Source: an uncultured Clostridia bacterium
GTDB taxonomy: Bacteria; Bacillota; Clostridia; Christensenellales; Pumilibacteraceae
NCBI GenBank assembly: GCA_947588325.1
Contig: CANPYH010000018.1
Span: 1 to 16,500, forward strand
Direction: 5' to 3'
Length of the DNA stretch: 16,500 bases
The position numbers and the translations under genes were made by a program. The notes below the pieces were generated by a model, which saw only the letters and a list, made by a program, of their open reading frames with translations, made no database searches and was not told where the DNA came from. Below are positions 7,154-14,200 of this stretch, piece after piece (the first letter of the stretch is position 1; every line of letters begins with the position of its first letter).

Positions 7154-8431
7154 TCAGCAATTCAGGCTGTCTTTGTCGAGCAGGAAATCGTACAGACCCA
7201 TGTAAATGATGCCCTTATCATCATAACTTGCCTTTCTGCGGGAATCGGTAATGATGATCTTTTTGAAAAAGTCCTTGGTCGCGAGCAGAGGTCGGCGCTC
7301 CGCATTGATTTTTTCCTCGCCTTCCAACCGATATGCCGATTGGATATAGTACCGCTCGGGACCCATGTTGACGACAAAGTCTATCTCGCACTGCTTTTTC
7401 TTGCCGTATTCGCTCACATCCACAACACCGACATCCACAGCACACCCGCGGGCGATCAGCTCGTTGAATATAATATTCTCCATTGCATGGGTTTCTTCAT
7501 CCTGTCGGAAGTTCAGCCGCGCGTTCCTAAGCCCCATGTCGCTGCAATAATACTTTGATGGATAGGAAAAATACCGTTTGCCCTTCACGTCATACCTATT
7601 CGCATGATAAAACAGAAACGCCTCTTCCAAATATTCCAAATACTTGGAAATGGTCTCGGAATTGACTTTCACCTTGCGCACGGTTTGGAGCGTATTCGCG
7701 ATTTTGTTGGAATTGACGAGCGAACCGACAGACGAACACAAATCGTCAGTGAGCATCTTCATCACCTCGGGAAGTTCGATGGTATACCGCTCCTCGATAT
7801 CCTTAAAATAGGTCTCTTTGAAAAGGTCGATGAGGTATTTCATTTTCCCCCTCGCATCTGGAATAGACAATGTAAACGGCAAACCGCCATATAGCGCATA
7901 CTCCTCAAAGGCATCCGCCTTGTCGCCACCCACAAAATCGTAATATTCTTTGAAGGTTAGCGGGAAAACGCGCACCTCGTCGCCGCGCCCGCGAAACTCG
8001 GTCATGACATCTTTGGAAAGGAGCTTTGAATTGCTTCCCGTTACATAAACGTCCACATTGCCCAAATGCAAAAAACCGTTGAGAACGCCATAGAGCGGCA
8101 ACGGCTCTTCGCTCTTCAATTCTTCTTTCTTTATCGCATACTGGATCTCGTCGATAAATACATAGTATATCTGCGACTTATCGGCGACTTTTGAAGTGAC
8201 GTATTCCGACAGTTTCAGCACGTCTCTAAACGGTGCATTTTGAACAGTGTCGAGGGCAAGCGTGATAATATTCTCCTCTTTGACGCCAATAGACAACAGA
8301 TAATTTTTGTAGAGTTCAAAAAGCAGATAGCTTTTGCCGCACCGTCTGATTCCCGTAATGACCTTGATCATCCCGTTCTCTTTTTTGGAAATCAACTCCC
8401 GCAAATAATAATCCCTTTGAATGACCTTCAT
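7154..8431 (-). CDS. AAA ATPase of the AAA_14/DUF4143 type
   Basis: A 425-residue ATP-binding protein of the common 'ATPase plus DUF4143' family, whose cellular role is not established. Walker A is GIRRCGKS (27-34), Walker B VFIDE (91-95), and a sensor-1-like VTGSNS is at 130-135. A motif 'FKETYFKDIEERY' separates the ATPase part from the C-terminal DUF4143 part. That part contains 'CSDMGLRNA', 'ENIIFNEL', 'CEIDFVV' and 'YYIQSAY', an order that resembles a PD-(D/E)xK nuclease fold. The start at 8431 is set by GGAGGTG; the GTG of that motif at 8440 is not the start. It has a private promoter (8489-8517) and an inverted repeat in its leader. Its lower GC and AAA-rich codons compared with dnaX, together with flanking repeats, suggest an accessory gene, possibly acquired. 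Confidence 0.9.
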   Translation of the reverse strand: MKVIQRDYYLRELISKKENGMIKVITGIRRCGKSYLLFELYKNYLLSIGVKEENIITLALDTVQNAPFRDVLKLSEYVTSKVADKSQIYYVFIDEIQYAIKKEELKSEEPLPLYGVLNGFLHLGNVDVYVTGSNSKLLSKDVMTEFRGRGDEVRVFPLTFKEYYDFVGGDKADAFEEYALYGGLPFTLSIPDARGKMKYLIDLFKETYFKDIEERYTIELPEVMKMLTDDLCSSVGSLVNSNKIANTLQTVRKVKVNSETISKYLEYLEEAFLFYHANRYDVKGKRYFSYPSKYYCSDMGLRNARLNFRQDEETHAMENIIFNELIARGCAVDVGVVDVSEYGKKKQCEIDFVVNMGPERYYIQSAYRLEGEEKINAERRPLLATKDFFKKIIITDSRRKASYDDKGIIYMGLYDFLLDKDSLNC

Positions 8432-8448
8432 GCAAATCACCTCCGAAT

Positions 8449-8486
8449 AATCGAAAGTAGCTCCGTGAATGGAGTAACTTTCGATT
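8449..8486 (-). promoter_or_regulatory. Inverted repeat at the transcription start of the ATPase gene
   Basis: Arms AATCGAAAGT and ACTTTCGATT are complementary over 10 bp. An inner CTCC/GGAG pair follows, around a GTGAAT loop. It begins at the predicted +1 (about 8482), ends just ahead of the ribosome binding site, and could be an operator or a 5'-end mRNA hairpin. Confidence 0.7.
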
Positions 8487-8488
8487 GT

Positions 8489-8517
8489 AGTATATCATGT
8501 AATGACCCAAAAGTCAA
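8489..8517 (-). promoter_or_regulatory. Promoter of the ATPase gene
   Basis: On the minus strand TTGACT (8517-8512), a 17-bp spacer and TATACT (8494-8489), each one base off consensus with ideal spacing. Confidence 0.85.
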
Positions 8518-8560
8518 TACAGTTTCCAATCTTGTTAATTTTTTTGAAATTGTGTAGCAC

Positions 8561-8603
8561 AGGGGGGCGAACCGTTTTTTGTAAAAAAGATACGTTCCCC
8601 CCT
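8561..8603. repeat. H-type hairpin H3, degenerate
   Basis: Arms AGGGGGG and CCCCCCT with inner AAC/GTT and TTTTTT/AAAAAA pairs and small bulges. It has the same design as the other H hairpins but is less perfect. It lies upstream of the ATPase promoter. Confidence 0.55.
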
Positions 8604-8614
8604 CCTTACTACAT

Positions 8615-8741
8615 GCGCGGCGCATAGCACCGCTGATACGTGCGCGCCGACGTTCATTTCTGCTCGGTCATTTACCTTATTTAGTAAACTCCCTCGCGTA
8701 ACAACCTCTCTCGCATGTCTGAGCGGCACTCTCCGCCGCGC
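8615..8741 (-). ncRNA. S element copy A (candidate structured RNA)
   Basis: Reading on the minus strand: outer stem GCGCGGCG/CGCCGCGC, second stem AGTGCCGCT/AGCGGTGCT, then GAGAGAGGTT, an internal loop CGAGGGAG/TGACCGAG, and an apical hairpin GTTTAC-TAAATAAG-GTAAAT. It aligns with copies B and C, with compensatory changes in the apical and second stems. No known RNA family was recognised, and transcription is unproven. Confidence 0.55.
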
Positions 8742-8833
8742 TCGGGTTATCGTGTCGTTAATGGGATTTTATTGATAGAATAATGGCTTTACAATTTACA
8801 AGTTAATTATTACTTTTCGGGTATTTGACAAAA

Positions 8834-9034
8834 ACAATCCCCTCAGTCACGGCTACGCCGTGCCAGCCCCCCTTACTAAGGGCGGCCCACATTCGTCCCC
8901 CGCTTTTCGAGGGATATAGTTACTTAACTTGTTTCATTACACGGGTGTTGTTTATTGCGTCGAGCGTAACTGACCCGTGTGGCCGCCCGAAGTCGAGGGG
9001 GGCTGGCTGCCGTCAGGCAGACTGAGGGGTTTGT
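8834..9034. repeat. P-type palindrome P2
   Basis: Ends ACAATCCCCTCAG and CTGAGGGGTTTGT. Inside the left end is the hairpin CACGGC-TAC-GCCGTG; inside the right end is CTGCC-GTCA-GGCAG. The right part carries GGCCGCCCGAAGTCGAGGGG. The right half (8921-9025) is very close to 16316-16410. It is flanked by S copy A in reverse on the left and S copy B forward on the right. Confidence 0.8.
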
Positions 9035-9036
9035 TA

Positions 9037-9144
9037 TAGTAACGCCAATGCAAAAGCACCCTATGCGTAATAGAGTGCTTAATGTTTATTTTATCCTTTT
9101 GCACAAGCCCTATGCCGAACCGATATGAGAGTGGCGGAGAGATA
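9037..9144 (+). repeat. Direct repeat copy 2
   Basis: Partner of 7018-7124, about 2.02 kb away in the same orientation. It holds the hairpin AAGCAC-c-CTAT/ATAG-a-GTGCTT at 9054-9080 and ends in GAGAGTGGCGGAGAGATA. Here the sequence runs on into a full S element. Confidence 0.75.
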
Positions 9145-9250
9145 CGGTCCGACGGGTGGGAGAGGTATCCCCCGACGGGAGCTTACTAAAAAACGTAAGT
9201 GACCGAGGGGGATGTTCTCGGCGCGCCCGTATCACCGCGCCTACTGCGCC
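9133..9250 (+). ncRNA. S element copy B (candidate structured RNA)
   Basis: Outer stem GGCG/CGCC plus GATACGG/CCGTATC, middle stem GGTATCCCCC/GGGGGATGTT, internal loop CGACGGGAG/TGACCGAG, apical hairpin GCTTAC-TAAAAAAC-GTAAGT (9181-9200). The stems keep the fold of copies A and C with different bases. It ends 38 bp before the recR stop codon, with a further hairpin-prone GC-rich tail at 9250-9283. Confidence 0.55.
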
Positions 9251-9288
9251 GCTCACGCTGTAGCGGTGCTCAGGTGCCTTCCCTTGAA

Positions 9289-9867
9289 CTAAATTTCCGT
9301 TCTTAACGACAGGGCTCGAGACAACGTCACCTCATCTGCATACTCAAGCTCCGTACCAACGCTGACGCCCTGCGCTATGCGGGTGACTTTGATACCGAGG
9401 GGCTTGATGAGTTTGGCGATGTACATAGCGGTCGCTTCGCCCTCGACATCGGGGTTGGTGGCGAGAATGACTTCCTTGACGCCGTCAAGCCGCGCGAGCA
9501 GTTCTTTAACGCGGATATCGTCGGCGCCTCTGCCCTCGAGAGGGGATATGGTGCCGTGAAGAACGTGGTAAACGCCGCGGTAGGCGTGGGACTTCTCCAT
9601 CGCCACAACGTCTTTCGGGTAGGTCACAACGCAGATCGTGTCCGCCGACCGCTTACTGCATATCTCGCACACGTCCGTTTCGGTGAAGTTGCCGCACTTG
9701 GCACAGAACTTGACATTGTGCTTAACGTCCCGTAGCGCCGTGCAAAACTCGTCTACCTCGCTCTCCGACATGCCTATCACCGCATAGGCGTACCGCATCG
9801 CCGTTTTTGCGCCAACCCCCGGCAGTTTCGAGAACTTGTGCGCTAACCTGTTTATGCTGTCAGTCAT
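9289..9867 (-). CDS. recR: Recombination mediator RecR
   Basis: Acts with RecF/RecO to load RecA on single-stranded gaps. It is 192 residues, a little shorter than the usual ~198. The order of parts is canonical: helix-hairpin-helix (about 12-26, 'LPGVGAKTAMR'), a C4 zinc finger (C55, C58, C67, C70), a Toprim domain from about 78 with 'ATNPDVEGEATAMYIA' (136-151), and the C-terminal signature 'VGTELEYADEVTLSRAL'. Its ATG is only 2 nt after the ybaB stop codon and has no strong ribosome binding site of its own, so translational coupling to ybaB is likely. This ybaB-recR pair usually follows dnaX in Bacillota. Confidence 0.97.
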   Translation of the reverse strand: MTDSINRLAHKFSKLPGVGAKTAMRYAYAVIGMSESEVDEFCTALRDVKHNVKFCAKCGNFTETDVCEICSKRSADTICVVTYPKDVVAMEKSHAYRGVYHVLHGTISPLEGRGADDIRVKELLARLDGVKEVILATNPDVEGEATAMYIAKLIKPLGIKVTRIAQGVSVGTELEYADEVTLSRALSLRTEI

Positions 9868-9869
9868 GC

Positions 9870-10190
9870 TTACATCAGCCCCGCTGTGTTCGGCATTTTT
9901 TCGCTCTTGAGTTTAGCCGCTTTTTCCGCCGCTTCATTGTACGCCGCTATTATCAGGTCCTCAAGCATCTCGACATCATCGGGGTCTACCGCCTCGGGCT
10001 TGATGCTTATTCCTATCAACGCACCGTGACCGTTCACCGTTACAGTGACTAACCCGCCACCTGCACTGCCCTCAAGTTCCGCAGCGTCTAACTCTTGCTG
10101 CGCTTTCGCCATATGCTCCTGCATTTTACGGGCTTGCTGCATTATCGCTTGCATGTTCATGCCCCCGCCATATCCACCGTATCTTGACAT
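9870..10190 (-). CDS. ybaB: YbaB/EbfC family nucleoid-associated protein
   Basis: Small dimeric DNA-binding protein, 106 residues, known from the dnaX-ybaB-recR cluster. After a short Gly/Tyr-rich N-terminus (SRYGGYGGGMN) comes a long amphipathic helix 'IMQQARKMQEHMAKAQQELD'. The beta segment 'GGGLVTVTVNGHGALIGISI' follows, then a C-terminal helix 'MLEDLIIAAYNEAAEKAAKL', all typical of the family. The start at 10190 follows AAAGGAGG closely; a longer open frame to 10268 runs into a repeat hairpin and is rejected. The leader contains the H4 hairpin (10221-10267) right before the ribosome binding site. It is coupled to recR. Confidence 0.95.
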   Translation of the reverse strand: MSRYGGYGGGMNMQAIMQQARKMQEHMAKAQQELDAAELEGSAGGGLVTVTVNGHGALIGISIKPEAVDPDDVEMLEDLIIAAYNEAAEKAAKLKSEKMPNTAGLM

Positions 10191-10220
10191 ATTTTCCTCC
10201 TTTTTTATTGTAAATGGTTT

Positions 10221-10267
10221 TGTCGGGGGAGACCCTTTTTTTGAAAAAAAAATGTTCTCCCCCGACA
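10221..10267. repeat. H-type hairpin H4 in the ybaB leader
   Basis: Arms TGTCGGGGGAGA and its approximate complement TCTCCCCCGACA enclose a T7/A-run inner pairing. It is nearly identical to 15992-16037. It ends about 20 bp before the ybaB ribosome binding site on the minus strand. Confidence 0.75.
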
Positions 10268-10313
10268 CCCCCCTTCCCCAAAAAACTGAAAAAACTTTTA
10301 ATTTTTATTTATT

Positions 10314-10341
10314 ATTATACTTTGCGTGTTTGAATAACAAA
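10314..10341 (-). promoter_or_regulatory. Candidate promoter of ybaB-recR
   Basis: On the minus strand a perfect TATAAT (10319-10314) with a weak TTTGTT (10341-10336) 16 bp upstream. It lies inside sequence conserved with the flanks of other P elements, where the -10 position reads TACAAC or CACAAC, so this copy may have gained promoter activity. Confidence 0.35.
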
Positions 10342-10357
10342 CTTTTTATGGGGCTTT

Positions 10358-10523
10358 ACAATCCCCTCAAGCGGCCACACGGGACAGTCGCTTTCGATGC
10401 AAGAAACATCACCTTTGTAATGATACGAATTTAGTAACACTCTACCCGAACAGTCGGGCACGAACGTGGGCCGCCCGAAGTCGAGGGGGGCTGTCACGCC
10501 AACGGCGTGACTGGGGGGATTGT
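10358..10523. repeat. P-type palindrome P3
   Basis: Ends ACAATCCCCTCA and a slightly altered right end, CTGGGGGGATTGT. The right arm hairpin is GTCACGCC-AAC-GGCGTGAC, and the inner motif GGCCGCCCGAAGTCGAGGGG is as in P2 and P4. The left inner hairpin is missing. Confidence 0.75.
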
Positions 10524-10607
10524 TAATGTTAGTTACACGAGAAGCAATTATTTACCCGAAAAGCTTGGTTTTTATATCAAATCGTCCTCTTACAAGTTTG
10601 CCACAGT

Positions 10608-10734
10608 GGAAGGCACAGAGTGCCACTCAGACGTGCGAGAGAGGTTGTTATGCGAAGGAGCATACTAAAAAGAGGTATGTGACTGAGCAATAACGTTCTC
10701 GGTTCGCGCGTATCAGTGGTGCTATGTGCCTTCC
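10608..10734 (+). ncRNA. S element copy C (candidate structured RNA)
   Basis: The most complete copy. Outer stem GGAAGGCACA/TGTGCCTTCC, second stem AGTGCCACT/AGTGGTGCT, inner stem GTTGTT/AATAAC, internal loop CGAAGGAG/TGACTGAG, apical hairpin GCATAC-TAAAAAGAG-GTATGT (10660-10680). Its end lies 3 bp from the dnaX stop codon. In the dnaX transcript the reverse complement would therefore form a long 3' hairpin. Confidence 0.6.
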
Positions 10735-10737
10735 GAT

Positions 10738-12297
10738 TTATTTCGTTACCTTAACTTCTAAGCCGGTGAGGGATTCCTTGATCTGCTCCAACGGACTCAC
10801 GCCCTTTTCGTATTTTTCGACGGTGAGAACGTAGTCGCCCTTTTCGGCGAGTATGGACTGGACGGTGGCGAAACTCTCGGGGTCGGCGAAGATGAGATAG
10901 GCGTCGCCTTCGACGTAAACAACGAACTTGTTGCCCATGAGGGTAACGTTGCCGTCTGGCAATGCCGCGTACTCGCCGAACAGCCGCACGTCGCCCCGCT
11001 TACGCAAACTGCGGCGGACGTAACCGAGTAACTCCAAAGTCTTTTGGTCGGCAACGCCCTTCGGACCCGCCGAACCGAAGCTCTTTGCCTCGCTCATCTT
11101 GCTGTCACTCGGCGCGCTTACCTGCTCCCTTTGCGGCGCAACCTGCGGTGTTACCGCCCTGCCCGCGTTAGCCGTACTTACCGCCGCGTCCGCATCAGCC
11201 GCCCTATTGGTCCGTTGCGACGAAACGTTATCGCACAGCGAGAGCAACGCGCTTTCGAGGACTATGCGGGGAGCGGTCGAATATCTTATCTCCGAGTCCG
11301 CGCCGCCTATCGTGCGAACGAGGCGAACGAGGAAGGCTATATCCGTCCTGTCTGCCAGCGCCTTCATGCGGGCGAGGGAGTCCGCCGCGAGGTCGGAAGC
11401 GGTATCGCCCGAGGCTATCAGCATCATCATGTCCCGCGCATAGACGTTTAATTCCCGCGATATCATCGACACCGACTTACCGCCGCTGACGAGGCTCTCT
11501 ATTTGCCGTATTATCCCGCCGACGTCCGACGATATCACGGCGTCCATAAGCCGCGCGGCAAGCTCGTTATTACCCGAGCCCGTTATGTCGAGCACGAGGT
11601 CGTATGTCAGGTTATCCGAAGCCGATCTGCACCTGTCCGCGACGGAGAGCGTATCGCGCACACTGCCCTCACCCAGCTTGGCTATGTGCATAATCGCCTT
11701 ATCCTCCGCCTTAATCCCCTCTTTCGCGAAGATGTCCTTGACCAGCGCGAAGAGCTTATCCGTCGATACGAGGCGGAAATCGAAGCGCATACACCGCGAA
11801 AGTATAGTTGCGGGGAGTTTATGCACTTCCGTCGTGCAGAGTATGAATACGACGTGCGAGGGCGGCTCTTCCAACGTTTTAAGCAATGCGTTGAAGGCGC
11901 TGCCCGAGAGCATGTGCACCTCGTCTATTATATAGACCTTATACTTACCCGCCGACGGCAGGTATCCCACGCTCTCACGCAGGTCGCGGATCTTATCGAC
12001 GCCGTTATTGGACGCCGCGTCCATCTCCACGATATCGAGGTTATTGGGCGAGGACAGAGCCTTGCACGCCTCGCACTGCCCGCAAGGACTGCCGCCCACG
12101 GGGCTTTGGCAGTTGATAGCGCGGGCGAAGATCTTGGCACAGCTCGTCTTACCCGTGCCGCGGCTGCCCGTAAAAAGATAGGCGTGAGAAATCGCGCCCT
12201 TCTCTATCTGATTGGTGAGCGTGGTGACGACTACGTCCTGACCTATGACCCCGTCGAATGTGGACGGGCGGTATTTTCTGTAAAGCGCGGTTTTCAA
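10738..12297 (-). CDS. dnaX: DNA polymerase III tau/gamma subunit (clamp loader ATPase)
   Basis: Loads the sliding clamp and ties polymerase III to the helicase. It is 519 residues. The N-terminal AAA+ domain begins 'ALYRKYRPSTFDGVIGQ'. Walker A is GSRGTGKTS (44-52), the zinc finger uses C63, C72, C75 and C78, Walker B is DEVH (125-128), and the SRC motif with the arginine finger is at 167-169. Domain III follows. A Ser/Ala-rich linker (about 365-415) leads to the tau-specific C-terminal domain. The start is a TTG at 12297, the only usable start in the frame before a stop. It lies 20 nt after the small membrane-protein gene, which suggests coupled translation from the 12543-12571 promoter. 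No slippery A-tract for gamma frameshifting was seen. Confidence 0.96.
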   Translation of the reverse strand: MKTALYRKYRPSTFDGVIGQDVVVTTLTNQIEKGAISHAYLFTGSRGTGKTSCAKIFARAINCQSPVGGSPCGQCEACKALSSPNNLDIVEMDAASNNGVDKIRDLRESVGYLPSAGKYKVYIIDEVHMLSGSAFNALLKTLEEPPSHVVFILCTTEVHKLPATILSRCMRFDFRLVSTDKLFALVKDIFAKEGIKAEDKAIMHIAKLGEGSVRDTLSVADRCRSASDNLTYDLVLDITGSGNNELAARLMDAVISSDVGGIIRQIESLVSGGKSVSMISRELNVYARDMMMLIASGDTASDLAADSLARMKALADRTDIAFLVRLVRTIGGADSEIRYSTAPRIVLESALLSLCDNVSSQRTNRAADADAAVSTANAGRAVTPQVAPQREQVSAPSDSKMSEAKSFGSAGPKGVADQKTLELLGYVRRSLRKRGDVRLFGEYAALPDGNVTLMGNKFVVYVEGDAYLIFADPESFATVQSILAEKGDYVLTVEKYEKGVSPLEQIKESLTGLEVKVTK

Positions 12298-12317
12298 TTT
12301 CTTCGCTTTTTTGCGGC

Positions 12318-12536
12318 TTAATCCCTGTATGCCTTAATCCCGCTTAACGTGGTATATACGCTGAGCACGATTAGCACAGCCATTCCTATACCGACGAAAA
12401 GGCAGGACAGCAGACCGAGCTCCTCGATAAACACGAACGAAAAGACGATAAGCGTTATCACTATCGCAAGGGATATGAGGAGGAGTATGAGCCAGAATAC
12501 GAATTTGTTTTTCGGCGTTAATTTTGTCTTGTCCAT
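12318..12536 (-). CDS. Small two-helix membrane protein upstream of dnaX
   Basis: 72 residues: a short basic N-terminus (MDKTKLTPKNK) followed by two hydrophobic helices (about 12-36 and 42-66) and a basic end (KAYRD). Not recognised as a named family. It is the first gene after a perfect promoter and overlaps nothing. Its stop lies 20 nt ahead of the dnaX start, so it is probably co-transcribed with dnaX. The ATG is only 6 nt after the -10 box, so the mRNA would be leaderless; no ribosome binding site lies downstream of the predicted transcription start. It could alternatively be a small regulatory or entirely incidental frame, but the hydrophobic pattern and codon usage favour a real protein. 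Confidence 0.7.
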   Translation of the reverse strand: MDKTKLTPKNKFVFWLILLLISLAIVITLIVFSFVFIEELGLLSCLFVGIGMAVLIVLSVYTTLSGIKAYRD

Positions 12537-12542
12537 AGCTAT

Positions 12543-12571
12543 ATTATATTGTCCCTTTCTGTCTTTGTCAA
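12543..12571 (-). promoter_or_regulatory. Perfect consensus promoter of the orf72-dnaX unit
   Basis: On the minus strand TTGACA (12571-12566), a 17-bp spacer, TATAAT (12548-12543). All twelve box positions match consensus. The predicted +1 falls on the ATG at 12536. Confidence 0.88.
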
Positions 12572-12657
12572 GTATAATTTTTCCCGCTTGCGCTCTCCGC
12601 CGCGGCTCGCTCGCTATTGACGCGAAGCCGCCGCCGCGCTAACGGTTCCCGCCCCGC

Positions 12658-14157
12658 TTAAAAGGGGTTATCGTCGTCCGAAGCGACGGTTAAGAAGCCG
12701 CTCCCGCCGCCCGAACCGCCGACGGGCTTGCTCTTTAATATTGCTCCGCTCGTCCCGCCGTTATCCGCTTTGTCGTCGTCGACGTCCTTGAAGGAGACGA
12801 GCTCGCCCTGCCAGCGCATCTTAACCGTGCCGAGGGGCCCGTTTCTGTGCTTGGCTATGATTATGTCCGCGTCGTCCTTTTCGGGGCTTTCCTCGTCGTT
12901 GGCGTTGGGGCGGTGTATAAACATGATTATATCGGCGTCCTGCTCGATTGCGCCCGACTCGCGAAGGTCGGACATTTGCGGCTTACGCTTTTCTTTCTCG
13001 TTGCTTCGTGACAGCTGCGAGAGGAGAAGTATGGGCACGTTAAGCTCCTTTGCCGCAAGTTTCATCATACGCGATATTTCCGACACGTCCTGCTGGCGGT
13101 TCTCCACCTTTTTCCCGCTGGACATCAATGTCAGGTAGTCCACCATAACCACGTCCAGCCGACCGCGTTCGCGCTTGAGCCGTCTGCACTTGGAGAGTAT
13201 CTCCATCGGCGTTGTGAGCGAGGTGTCGTCGACGTATATCTGCGCCTTGGACAGAGCGGAGTTAGCCGCGGCTATCCTCTTCCACTCCGTTCCGCCCCTG
13301 ATCTCGCCCTTGGAGAGTTTGGCGAAGTCCACTTCCGCCAGCGACGCGACCATACGCTTTGCCAGCTGTGACGCGGGCATTTCGAGGGAGAATATTGCGC
13401 ACACCGCCGTCTCGTCCGTATTGCGCCTGTTAGCCTTACCCGTCGCTATGTTCGATATGATATTCATACCGATACTCGTTTTGCCCTGACCGGGGCGGGC
13501 GGCTATTATAACGAGGTCGCCGCCGTGCAGTCCGCCGAGCAGATAGTCCAGCCCGCGGAAGCCCGTTTGCAGTCCGCGCTTGGCGAGCGGGTCCCGAAGC
13601 ATTTCGTCGAAGTCCGCCACCGCCTCCTGCACCGCCTTCGAAAAGGGCTGGAGCGCGCTTATCCCCTGGCTCTCGGCAACGTCGTACACCGCTTTTTCGG
13701 CGAATTGCAGCGTTTCCAACGCGTCCTCGCTCGCATAACACCTTTCGAGTATGGCGTTGGACGCCTCCATCAGTCGACGGAGACGGGCGGTCTTGGTTAC
13801 TATATCCGCATACGTCCTGAAGTTCACCGCGCCCGGTAAATAGCCCGACAGCTCGGAGACATAAGCCGCGCCGCCCGCGTCTTTCAGCGTTCCGGCGTGG
13901 TCCAGCGCCTGCGTTACCGTTACAAGGTCGATGGGTTGGTTATTATTCCACACCGCGAGCATCGCTTCATACACCGCTCTGTGCGACTTAAAATAGAAGT
14001 CCTCGGCGTGCACGATCTGCGTTACTTCCATGGGCACGTTCTCGTCCGTGAGCATGCAGCAAAGCAGACCCTTCTCCGCCTCCTCGCTGTGCGGCGGAAC
14101 CTGCGCCTTGACGTTGGGATGCTCCTTTATATCCTTTTTCTTTCTTTCGGTAGGCAT
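12658..14157 (-). CDS. dnaB: Replicative DNA helicase DnaB
   Basis: Hexameric helicase that unwinds DNA at the replication fork. 499 residues. The N-terminal all-helical domain (about 20-125, 'PPHSEEAEKGLLCCML') is followed by a linker and a RecA-like domain from about 195. Walker A is RPGQGKTS (221-228), Walker B VVMVDYL (336-342), then 'LLLSQLSR' (377-384) and 'KHRNGPLGTVKM' (436-447). The core ends near 460. A further tail of about 40 residues is Gly/Ser-rich and ends SDDDNPF, which resembles the SSB C-terminal tip. The start at 14157 has GGGGAAGGA ahead of it, in a 43-bp gap after pepF, so the two are probably one transcript. Confidence 0.96.
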   Translation of the reverse strand: MPTERKKKDIKEHPNVKAQVPPHSEEAEKGLLCCMLTDENVPMEVTQIVHAEDFYFKSHRAVYEAMLAVWNNNQPIDLVTVTQALDHAGTLKDAGGAAYVSELSGYLPGAVNFRTYADIVTKTARLRRLMEASNAILERCYASEDALETLQFAEKAVYDVAESQGISALQPFSKAVQEAVADFDEMLRDPLAKRGLQTGFRGLDYLLGGLHGGDLVIIAARPGQGKTSIGMNIISNIATGKANRRNTDETAVCAIFSLEMPASQLAKRMVASLAEVDFAKLSKGEIRGGTEWKRIAAANSALSKAQIYVDDTSLTTPMEILSKCRRLKRERGRLDVVMVDYLTLMSSGKKVENRQQDVSEISRMMKLAAKELNVPILLLSQLSRSNEKEKRKPQMSDLRESGAIEQDADIIMFIHRPNANDEESPEKDDADIIIAKHRNGPLGTVKMRWQGELVSFKDVDDDKADNGGTSGAILKSKPVGGSGGGSGFLTVASDDDNPF

Positions 14158-14200
14158 TCGTCCTTCCCCTTATCTTACCTGTTAATCTTACCCGCTTATC

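Noticed and set aside
8834..9250. CRISPR array or phage attachment site
   Set aside because: The repeats are long, few, palindromic and irregularly spaced, with no spacers, no cas genes and no integrase in the window.
10738..11160. Programmed frameshift in dnaX giving a gamma form
   Set aside because: No run of six or more A on the coding strand is present in the C-terminal part, so a slippery heptamer of the known type is absent.
12572..12657. Strong terminator after dnaB
   Set aside because: GC-rich pairing (GCGGCT/AGCCGC) exists, but it is imperfect and the U-tract is missing directly after it; too weak to list as a feature.
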